Shown in pieces: positions 1-4,203 of a DNA stretch of 6,394 bases. The notes under the pieces were generated by a model. It was not told where the DNA came from. It did not search any database and was given only the letters and a program-made list of their open reading frames with translations. The position numbers and the translations under genes are program-made. The number at the start of each line of letters is the position of its first letter. Position 1 is the first letter of the stretch. Source of the stretch: Dethiosulfatibacter sp. (GTDB lineage Bacteria; Bacillota; Clostridia; Tissierellales; Dethiosulfatibacteraceae); the NCBI GenBank assembly GCA_030591825.1, contig JAUVAG010000073.1, positions 1-6,394 of the forward strand, read 5' to 3'.

Positions 1-300
1 TATTGGGTGCTGTAAATCGTCGTCCATATTCACTATAAGGCTGCCTTTCGCCAATCCCAGTCCGCAAAATATAGCATTTTGTTGCCCTGAATTTTTTTCA
101 AGAAAAACCGATATAATTTTCTGATTTGCTCTACTGAGTTTCTCCATTGTTTCTATTGAATTATCTGTAGAACAGTCGTCTATTAGAATGATTTCATAAT
201 CAAAACCATATGAATTTGACAGTGTTCCAATATTTTTGCACAATTCGTCCAATGATTTTTCGCTGTTGTAGACAGGGATTACAAATGATAGTAGCTCCAT
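1..300 (-). CDS. Family-2 glycosyltransferase, N-terminal 100 residues (runs off the window)
   Basis: The minus strand reads an open frame from ATG at 300 to the window edge, so only the first 100 residues are visible and the C-terminus is missing. The product begins MELLSFVIPVYNSEKSL, the classic start of a GT-A fold family-2 glycosyltransferase. It has an IDD nucleotide-binding motif at residues 40-42 and DDDLQHP at 93-99, which holds the metal-binding aspartates. The DLQHP form is typical of the DPM1/GtrB/ArnC-like branch, which transfers a sugar from a nucleotide donor to polyprenyl phosphate at the cytoplasmic membrane face; that branch usually has C-terminal membrane helices, which would lie outside this window. 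The start directly follows the stop of the small upstream ORF, and a GGAG ribosome site lies inside the end of that ORF, so the two are translationally coupled. The family is certain; the exact acceptor is not. Confidence 0.9.
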   Translation of the reverse strand, partial: MELLSFVIPVYNSEKSLDELCKNIGTLSNSYGFDYEIILIDDCSTDNSIETMEKLSRANQKIISVFLEKNSGQQNAIFCGLGLAKGSLIVNMDDDLQHPI

Positions 301-438
301 TTAAATCTCCTTAAGTATTGTTAATAGGTTGTCGACCACATAGGATCCTTCACCGTCAGTTATGTCTGTCACCAGGCTCTTTAATATATGGGTTTTATCA
401 TTTTCGTTAATATCAATTTTGTTGAAAGATATATCCAT
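301..438 (-). CDS. Small 45-residue ORF of unknown function, coupled to the glycosyltransferase
   Basis: An ATG at 438 opens a 45-residue frame ending in TAA at 301-303, immediately before the glycosyltransferase ATG at 300. A good ribosome site (GTGGAG, eight bases before the ATG) supports real translation. The product is acidic, without cysteine or a membrane segment; it starts MDISFNKIDINENDK and contains DITDGEGSYVVDN. I do not recognise it with certainty. The order IxFNK near the start followed by a GDG-like motif about 25 residues later resembles the extreme N-terminus of sugar-nucleotide aminotransferases of the DegT/DnrJ/EryC1/StrS family (WecE type), which are about 370 residues long. 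It could therefore be a decayed remnant of such a gene kept as a leader for the glycosyltransferase, or a genuine small protein. That resemblance is by eye and weak. Confidence 0.6.
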   Translation of the reverse strand: MDISFNKIDINENDKTHILKSLVTDITDGEGSYVVDNLLTILKEI

Positions 439-457
439 AAAATCAACTCCACTAAAC

Positions 458-487
458 ATTATTACATAGTTGTCAAGGTTTTAACAA
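458..487 (-). promoter_or_regulatory. Possible promoter for the small ORF and glycosyltransferase
   Basis: Read on the minus strand, TTGTTA (487-482) is followed after 18 bases by AATAAT (463-458), a fair sigma-A type pair. The predicted start would leave a leader of only about 13 bases before the ATG at 438, which weakens the call. The -35 element lies in one arm of the palindrome at 481-496. Confidence 0.27.
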
Positions 488-496
488 TATTGTTTA
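481..496. promoter_or_regulatory. Near-perfect palindrome, candidate operator between divergent genes
   Basis: The bases TTAACAATATTGTTTA form an inverted repeat with one mismatched pair, and the inner 12 bases (483-494) are a perfect palindrome. It sits in the only spacer between the divergent small ORF/glycosyltransferase operon and the first TusA gene, overlapping the plausible -35 regions of both directions. The half-site ATTGTTWA recurs upstream of the YeeE/YedE gene (1739-1746) and of the reductase gene (4107-4114), which makes a shared regulator conceivable. In AT-rich DNA such matches also arise by chance. Confidence 0.4.
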
Positions 497-521
497 CTTA
501 TATTGGATTAACTATTATAAT
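493..521 (+). promoter_or_regulatory. Possible promoter for the first TusA-family gene
   Basis: TTTACT (493-498) and a perfect TATAAT (516-521) are separated by 17 bases. The leader would be only about 12 bases, so part of the ribosome site would lie at the very 5' end. An overlapping alternative is TTGTTT (490-495) with TATTAT (513-518), also 17 apart. Confidence 0.33.
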
Positions 522-539
522 AATAAAGAGGTGTATACT

Positions 540-752
540 ATGAAAAAATTAGATTGTTTTGGTGATATTTGCCCTGTTCCCATAATTAAAATAATAAAAG
601 AACTCCCAAAGCTTGAAGAAGGAGAAGCCTTGGAAGTTGTAACTGACCACAGTTGTGTAGTTGAATCAATAAAGTACAAATTCAAAAACAACAAATTGGA
701 AATTGAAGAAGTAATGAATGGTGTCTGGGAAATCAGGATATATAAGGTCTAG
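540..752 (+). CDS. TusA-family sulfur-carrier protein (70 residues)
   Basis: This small protein has the single-domain TusA/SirA fold: a beta strand, then the signature CPVP at residues 11-14 (C11 is the expected persulfide-bearing cysteine), a helix, and a C-terminal strand ending VWEIRIYKV. TusA proteins carry sulfane sulfur as a cysteine persulfide between sulfurtransferases, and relatives next to YeeE transporters handle imported thiosulfate or selenium. Two further cysteines, C6 and C39 in the motif DHSC, are shared with the two TusA copies at 2834 and 3154, so it belongs to the same subgroup, though it is clearly diverged from them. I start at ATG 540, six bases after AGAGGTG, rather than the in-frame GTG at 531, which lies inside that ribosome site. 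There is no C-terminal DsrE-like domain as in YedF. It is separated from the other TusA genes by the convergent LysR gene. Confidence 0.88.
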   Translation: MKKLDCFGDICPVPIIKIIKELPKLEEGEALEVVTDHSCVVESIKYKFKNNKLEIEEVMNGVWEIRIYKV

Positions 753-1645
753 CAGAAGCTTTTTTCGCCTATTTCCTTGAAGGTTCTTGAAAATTCCTCA
801 ACAGCCTTTGAAGGATGACTTTCTTTTTTAGAAACCATAAATACATTGATGCTGATTTCGAAGTCCTTGATGTTTATAATCTTGAAATGCTTGTTGTAAA
901 GCTCTTCTTTTATTGATATATAGGGAAGGAAAGCCACGCCGTGTTTTCTGTGTAGTGATGACTTCACTGATTCTATTGAATCAAGTTGGAAGAGTATGTT
1001 CATGTCATTATAGGAATAGTTGCTCTTGTTAAGCAAAGCGCCTATTTCATCTTTTACTTCATCTTGAACAATCATTGAAATCATAGGATATTCTATCATT
1101 TCATCCACTGTGATTTCTTTTGGAATATTATAATAATAAGAGGATACCAGTACAAATTTATTGGCTCCAACCCTGTGATAGTTAAGGTTGGGGGCATCAT
1201 TTTTTTTATAGACAAAGCCCAAGTCGGCTATGTCGTTTGTAATATTATCTTTAATCTTGGTAGATATGTTAGTAATAACCTCATATTTGTGGGAAGGGAA
1301 TTTTTCTTTTATGATATATAGTGAACATGGAAGTGCATAATTTGATATGGAAGGACATGCCTCCATATGAACAGTATGGGTATCTTCATTTCCATGCTCA
1401 AGCTCTGAAAGCATTTTATCATAAGTGTTTATTATGTTTTCAGAATACTTGAGAACTATCTCACCCATTTCAGTTACGGTTACGCCTTTGTTGCTCCTTT
1501 CCAGGAGCTTATAACCCATGCTGTCCTCAAGCTTTTGAATTTGCTGGCTCAAGGCTGATTGTGATATGTGTATTTGCTTTGCAACCTTTGAAATACTTTT
1601 AATTTTTGCTACCTGATAAAAGTAATTAAAATATTCGATATGCAT
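749..1645 (-). CDS. LysR-family transcriptional regulator
   Basis: This 298-residue protein has the normal LysR length and layout. An N-terminal winged helix-turn-helix occupies about residues 1-60, with the typical recognition region ISQSALSQQIQKLED at 27-41 and LLERSNKGVTVTEMG at 47-61. A linker helix follows, then a two-lobe periplasmic-binding-like effector domain from about residue 90 to 290. LysR proteins usually bind divergent promoter regions as tetramers and respond to a small ligand. It is divergent from the YeeE/YedE gene at 1795 with a 149-base spacer, so that transporter cluster is its most likely target; a sulfur- or selenium-related effector is inference only. The ATG at 1645 follows GGAG by eight bases. 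The TAG stop overlaps that of the convergent TusA gene within the bases CTAG (749-752), leaving no room for an intergenic terminator. Confidence 0.93.
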   Translation of the reverse strand: MHIEYFNYFYQVAKIKSISKVAKQIHISQSALSQQIQKLEDSMGYKLLERSNKGVTVTEMGEIVLKYSENIINTYDKMLSELEHGNEDTHTVHMEACPSISNYALPCSLYIIKEKFPSHKYEVITNISTKIKDNITNDIADLGFVYKKNDAPNLNYHRVGANKFVLVSSYYYNIPKEITVDEMIEYPMISMIVQDEVKDEIGALLNKSNYSYNDMNILFQLDSIESVKSSLHRKHGVAFLPYISIKEELYNKHFKIINIKDFEISINVFMVSKKESHPSKAVEEFSRTFKEIGEKSFC

Positions 1646-1688
1646 TATTAGTGCTCCTTTTGGCTATAATAAATTCTGATACTATATA

Positions 1689-1716
1689 ATTATATCAAAT
1701 AAATAGAAAATTACAA
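1689..1716 (-). promoter_or_regulatory. Probable promoter of the LysR gene
   Basis: On the minus strand TTGTAA (1716-1711) and a perfect TATAAT (1694-1689) are 16 bases apart, giving a leader of about 37 bases before the ATG at 1645. The -10 element is part of a 12-base palindrome, ATATAATTATAT (1684-1695), where autoregulation could act. Confidence 0.45.
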
Positions 1717-1720
1717 ACTA

Positions 1721-1759
1721 TGTTAATATATAGACAAGATTGTTAATAATATATCAGAT
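1721..1759 (+). promoter_or_regulatory. Imperfect tandem repeat in the divergent spacer, candidate LysR binding region
   Basis: TGTTAATA occurs at 1721-1728 and again at 1741-1748, exactly 20 bases apart, close to two helical turns. The flanks also match loosely (TATAGACAAGAT against ATATATCAGAT). The repeats lie 36-74 bases before the YeeE/YedE start codon, where an activator would be expected to bind, and no strong -35/-10 pair is visible for that gene, which fits an activator-dependent promoter. Assignment to the LysR protein is inference. Confidence 0.35.
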
Positions 1760-1794
1760 TTAAATTCAAATAAATTCCGTAAAGGGGTGAGAAA

Positions 1795-2733
1795 ATGTCA
1801 GACGAGAAAAATAATCAGGAAACCGCTACACCTGAAAGAAGAAAACCTAGAAGACCTTCTCAAATGGCTCAAGAGGAAACAAAAACTTCACCTGCTGCAG
1901 AAACACCTGCAGAAAACAATGGTGAAAAAAGAAAACCTCGAAGACCTTCAAGAGAAGGACAATCATCGGAACCAAATGGTGAAGGTGAAGAAAGAAAACC
2001 TAGAAGACCTTCAAGAGCAGCATCATCTACAGATGCACCTGCAGAAGGCGGGGAAAGAAAACCTAGAAGAAGCTCGACCTCAAGCAGGGCAGGCTCTAGA
2101 AAGAAAAAGAAAGATCAAATGCCAATAGGTATGGCAGTTTTTGCAGGAATCATAGCTTTTGCTCTATATCTTAACTTTGCTAAGTCTGGAGAATTGGCGA
2201 TGTACTGGGTAGTAGGAATCTGTTTCGGATTCATACTGCGAAGAGCAAGCTTTTGTTTTACAGCATCAATGAGGGACCCTTACCTTACAGGTTCAACATC
2301 AGTAACAAGGGCTGTACTTATTGCTTTTGCAATAACATCAATAGGATTTACGGCAATCAAGTATGGATATTTCAGAATGGGTCTTCCAATACCTGGAATG
2401 AGCTATGTAGTGCCAATTAGTGTAGCTACAGGAGTAGGAGCATTCATATTTGGAATAGGAATGGTTATAGCTGGTGGATGTGCATCAGGAACTCTTATGA
2501 GAGTTGGAGAAGGATTCCACATGCAGGTATTGTCATTGTTATTCTTCGTAATAGGATCACTTTGGGGAGCACATGATTTCGGTTTCTGGAAGAGAACTTT
2601 TATGATTTCGGGAAAAAAAGTGTTCCTACCAGATTACTTCGGTTGGTTTGGCGGTATAGCAGTAAACCTTCTTATTATAGTTGTATTGTATATTGCAGCT
2701 GAGAAGTGGGAAAACAGAAAAAACGCAGCTTGA
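1795..2733 (+). CDS. YeeE/YedE-family transporter half (C-terminal-type) with a basic repeat-rich N-terminal extension
   Basis: The 312-residue product has two parts. Residues 1-107 are hydrophilic, predicted disordered and basic, with four copies of a motif like ERKPRRPS (starting at 14, 44, 65 and 87) and a final RKKKKD. Residues 108-302 are hydrophobic with about six membrane segments and carry the YeeE/YedE signatures: ASFCFTASMRDPYLTGS (151-167) and AGGCASGTLMRVGEG (226-240), with cysteines C154 and C229. In YeeE transporters such conserved cysteines line the thiosulfate path; YedE relatives occur in selenium gene sets. From memory of E. coli YedE, this corresponds to the C-terminal half of the full-length protein, including the position of a basic linker just before the first helix. 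The missing half is probably the gene at 3430. ATG 1795 follows AAGGGGTG. It is first in the cluster; the tail should stay in the cytoplasm by the positive-inside rule. Substrate unknown. Confidence 0.87.
   Translation: MSDEKNNQETATPERRKPRRPSQMAQEETKTSPAAETPAENNGEKRKPRRPSREGQSSEPNGEGEERKPRRPSRAASSTDAPAEGGERKPRRSSTSSRAGSRKKKKDQMPIGMAVFAGIIAFALYLNFAKSGELAMYWVVGICFGFILRRASFCFTASMRDPYLTGSTSVTRAVLIAFAITSIGFTAIKYGYFRMGLPIPGMSYVVPISVATGVGAFIFGIGMVIAGGCASGTLMRVGEGFHMQVLSLLFFVIGSLWGAHDFGFWKRTFMISGKKVFLPDYFGWFGGIAVNLLIIVVLYIAAEKWENRKNAA
1834..2076 (+). repeat. Four in-frame repeats encoding basic RKPRRPS motifs
   Basis: The segments 1834-1860, 1924-1950, 1987-2013 and 2053-2076 all contain a variant of AGAAAACCTAGAAGA, encoding R/K-K-P-R-R-(P/S)-S. 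Spacing is 90, 63 and 66 bases, with acidic, Ala/Pro/Ser-rich filler between. The near-identity of the DNA, not only the protein, suggests expansion by slippage or unequal recombination. Confidence 0.8.
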
Positions 2734-2833
2734 TAATTGAAGGTTGTTGTAAAAGTATAGTTTAGTAAAGAGTTAAATAGTTTTAAAAAAATACTAATAT
2801 AGTAAAATTAAATGAAAAATGGAGGAAATTAAA

Positions 2834-3064
2834 ATGGCTAAAGAAGTAATGTTAGATTGTCTAGGAGAAGCGTGTCCAGTACCTTTGGTAAAGGCAGAAA
2901 ATGCACTTAAAGAACTTGCAGTAGAAGATGTATTGGTAGTACAGTGTGACCACAGTTGTGCGATGAAAAACTTACCTGAGTGGGCAAGAAAAGAAGGACA
3001 TTTTGTTGACATTGAAGAAGTAGATGACGGCGAGTGGGAAATAATCATCGAAAAAGCTAAATAA
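2834..3064 (+). CDS. TusA-family sulfur-carrier protein, first tandem copy (76 residues)
   Basis: The product is a single TusA/SirA domain with CPVP at residues 14-17, where C14 is the expected sulfur-carrying cysteine. Additional cysteines are C9 (in DCLGEAC), C38 and C42 (in CDHSC); four cysteines in 76 residues is more than classic E. coli TusA has. The C-terminus is strongly acidic (IEEVDDGEWE). Such proteins partner YeeE-type transporters, receiving sulfur on the cytoplasmic side. I start at ATG 2834, eight bases after GGAGG (2821-2825); an in-frame ATG at 2819 overlaps that ribosome site and is unlikely. It lies 100 bases after the YeeE/YedE gene in an AT-rich spacer where I see no clear terminator, so co-transcription is likely. 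It differs from the second copy at four residues only (M6, L28, A29, V30). Confidence 0.92.
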   Translation: MAKEVMLDCLGEACPVPLVKAENALKELAVEDVLVVQCDHSCAMKNLPEWARKEGHFVDIEEVDDGEWEIIIEKAK

Positions 3065-3153
3065 TCGTTGAAAAGTTCATAAAACTGAAAACAATTAAAA
3101 ATAATATAAACTTAAATACTAAAATCAAAAAATATTAATCGGAGGAAATTAAA

Positions 3154-3384
3154 ATGGCTAAAGAAGTAATATTAGATTGTCTAGGAGAAGCGTGTCCCGT
3201 GCCTCTAGTAAAGGCTGAAAATGCACTTAAGGAAATGGATATAGAAGATGTGTTGGTAGTACAATGTGACCACAGTTGTGCGATGAAAAACTTACCTGAG
3301 TGGGCAAGAAAAGAAGGACACTTTGTTGATATCGAAGAAGTAGATGACGGCGAATGGGAAATAATCATCGAAAAGGCTAAATAA
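3154..3384 (+). CDS. TusA-family sulfur-carrier protein, second tandem copy (76 residues)
   Basis: This copy has the same length, ribosome site and cysteine set (C9, C14, C38, C42) as its neighbour at 2834, with I6, M28, D29 and I30 as the only differences. Three of the four changes cluster at the end of the helix that follows the CPVP motif, a surface where TusA proteins could contact partners, so slightly different partner choice is possible; this is inference. Otherwise the duplication may simply raise protein dose. The ATG at 3154 is fixed by GGAGG at 3141-3145 and by alignment with the first copy. The spacer before it (3065-3153) is AT-rich with no gene or clear hairpin. The next gene, the other transporter half, starts 45 bases downstream. 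Confidence 0.92.
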   Translation: MAKEVILDCLGEACPVPLVKAENALKEMDIEDVLVVQCDHSCAMKNLPEWARKEGHFVDIEEVDDGEWEIIIEKAK

Positions 3385-3429
3385 TTAATAAACAGTTATT
3401 GATCCACAAATTTAAATGGAGGTGTAGTT

Positions 3430-3975
3430 TTGGAATTCTTGAAAAAACTTAGAGACAATGTGTTCTTTAAAAAATGGTTCAAAACACCTTATACATATGT
3501 AACAGGAGCGATCCTGCTTTCGATTTTTCAAATAATTACATTTGGAATTACAGGAAATCCATGGGGAGTTTCAGGAGTTTTGGCAAACTGGGGAGCCTGG
3601 TTGTTTGAAGCAGTAGGTGGAAGTGTTGATAAATGGTATTATTTCAGCAGTGAAGGAGCGCAAAGAACTCTTGAAGCAGGGTTCATGAACCATGCAGGAA
3701 CTATGAGAAATATAGGTATAATATTTGGAGCACTTTTTGCATCTTTGATGGCTTCACAGTTTAAGATAAAAAAGATTAAATCAAAGAAACAGATAGTGGC
3801 TGCCGTTTTAGGTGGACTTTTGATGGGATACGGAGCTAGAATCGCAGGAGGATGTAATATTGGTGCATTGTTTAGCGGAATATCTTCACTTTCCTTCTCA
3901 GGATGGGTATTTGCTTTCTTCATGTTCTTCGGAGCAGTTGCAGGAAGCAAGCTACTTGTAAAATACTTTATGTAA
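3430..3975 (+). CDS. YeeE/YedE-family transporter half (N-terminal-type)
   Basis: This 181-residue membrane protein carries the signatures of the other YeeE/YedE half: FGITGNPWGVSGVLANWGAW (38-57) and ARIAGGCNIGALFSGISS (136-153), with its only cysteine at C142. Hydrophobic segments lie at about 22-40, 93-110, 122-138 and 156-174, with a basic loop KIKKIKSKK between the second and third. From memory, these motifs belong to the N-terminal half of full-length YedE, so this protein and that at 1795 probably assemble into one pseudo-symmetric transporter. Half-size YeeE pairs (such as the Pmp proteins) are known in the family. The start is TTG at 3430, seven bases after GGAGG (3418-3422); no in-frame ATG lies near, and the next one is internal to the conserved domain. 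The stop is followed at once by an inverted-repeat region. Confidence 0.88.
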   Translation: MEFLKKLRDNVFFKKWFKTPYTYVTGAILLSIFQIITFGITGNPWGVSGVLANWGAWLFEAVGGSVDKWYYFSSEGAQRTLEAGFMNHAGTMRNIGIIFGALFASLMASQFKIKKIKSKKQIVAAVLGGLLMGYGARIAGGCNIGALFSGISSLSFSGWVFAFFMFFGAVAGSKLLVKYFM

Positions 3976-3980
3976 GCAAA

Positions 3981-4017
3981 GCGACTATGTCGCGTTACCC
4001 GCTATAGCGGGTAACGC
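3981..4017 (+). repeat. GC-rich palindromic element with two overlapping hairpins
   Basis: GCGTTACCCGC (3992-4002), TATA, and GCGGGTAACGC (4007-4017) form a perfect 26-base palindrome, strikingly GC-rich for this DNA. A smaller hairpin, GCGAC-TAT-GTCGC (3981-3993), overlaps its left end by two bases, so the two could be mutually exclusive in RNA. It begins six bases after the stop codon of the transporter gene. No T-run follows, so it is not a normal intrinsic terminator; it may protect the upstream mRNA end or be a small dispersed palindromic repeat. Confidence 0.75.
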
Positions 4018-4024
4018 TGCGAAG

Positions 4025-4085
4025 GAAAGTTTACCTTAACATAAGATTACAACGAATCAAGTGATTTTATAAAATAATAACTTTC
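4025..4085 (+). other. Possible folded RNA leader segment
   Basis: GAAAGTT (4025-4031) and AACTTTC (4079-4085) are complementary and enclose two smaller hairpins: CTTA-ACA-TAAG (4035-4045) and AATC-AAGT-GATT (4055-4066). Together they could form a three-way junction in a leader or processed RNA before the reductase gene. I match it to no known riboswitch class, and short AT-rich stems arise easily by chance. Confidence 0.25.
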
Positions 4086-4104
4086 TAAAGCAAAGACAAA
4101 GCGG

Positions 4105-4116
4105 ATATTGTTTACT
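4105..4116 (+). promoter_or_regulatory. Twelve-base motif shared with the first TusA promoter region
   Basis: ATATTGTTTACT here is identical to 487-498 upstream of the TusA gene at 540. It contains a possible -35 (TTGTTT or TTTACT), but no convincing -10 follows at 16-18 bases, so I do not call a promoter. It may be a regulator site or a chance match. Confidence 0.25.
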
Positions 4117-4133
4117 AATAAAGAATAATGATG

Positions 4134-4160
4134 ATTATGCTTGCTTAATGCAAGCATAAT
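4134..4160 (+). promoter_or_regulatory. Perfect inverted repeat upstream of the reductase gene
   Basis: ATTATGCTTGC (4134-4144), loop TTAAT, and GCAAGCATAAT (4150-4160) form an 11-base-pair stem 28 bases before the GGAGG of the reductase gene. The short T-run at 4173-4177 is 12 bases beyond the stem, too far for a standard terminator. It could be an operator, an attenuator-like RNA hairpin, or a weak terminator separating the reductase from the transporter genes. Confidence 0.6.
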
Positions 4161-4203
4161 TAGTACCAATAATTTTTAAAAAAATAATGGAGGTTATATA
4201 GAT

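Larger units (their letters stand above)
2821..3384 (+). repeat. Tandem duplication of the TusA gene with its ribosome binding site
   Basis: Bases 2821-3064 and 3141-3384 are direct repeats with an offset of exactly 320 bases. By hand alignment I count 19 differences in 244 positions, about 92 percent identity. The match starts at the shared GGAGGAAATTAAAATG and ends at the stop codon; the AT-rich spacers in front of each copy are not alike. Eleven of the differences fall in one 60-base block (2881-2940 against 3201-3260), while the next 60 bases differ only once. Confidence 0.93.

Noticed and set aside
531..539. Upstream in-frame GTG start for the first TusA gene (adds three residues)
   Set aside because: The GTG is part of the ribosome site AGAGGTG; ATG 540 is correctly spaced and the family starts there.
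1787..2128. Long overlapping plus-strand reading frame rich in Lys, Glu, Leu and Gln
   Set aside because: It is the shifted-frame reading of the repeated basic tail of the transporter gene; the repeats create an artificial open frame.
2819..2833. Upstream in-frame ATG for the first tandem TusA copy (adds MEEIK)
   Set aside because: It overlaps the GGAGG ribosome site, and the second copy with the same site lacks this ATG, so the shared start at 2834 is the real one.
2858..3195. Selenocysteine in the TusA copies
   Set aside because: All relevant positions are TGT or TGC cysteine codons; there is no in-frame TGA in these genes or in the reductase.
2794..3368. Two similar minus-strand reading frames opposite the TusA copies
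   Set aside because: They are antisense shadows of the duplicated genes; their similarity comes from the duplication, and they have no ribosome sites.
3639..3950. Minus-strand frame opposite the second transporter half
   Set aside because: Antisense shadow of a gene with clear family motifs.
3992..4017. Reading the GC-rich palindrome as an intrinsic terminator
   Set aside because: No T-run follows the stem on either strand.
3976..4203. A known riboswitch or T-box before the reductase gene
   Set aside because: I could not match conserved core sequences of any class I know; only simple inverted repeats are visible.
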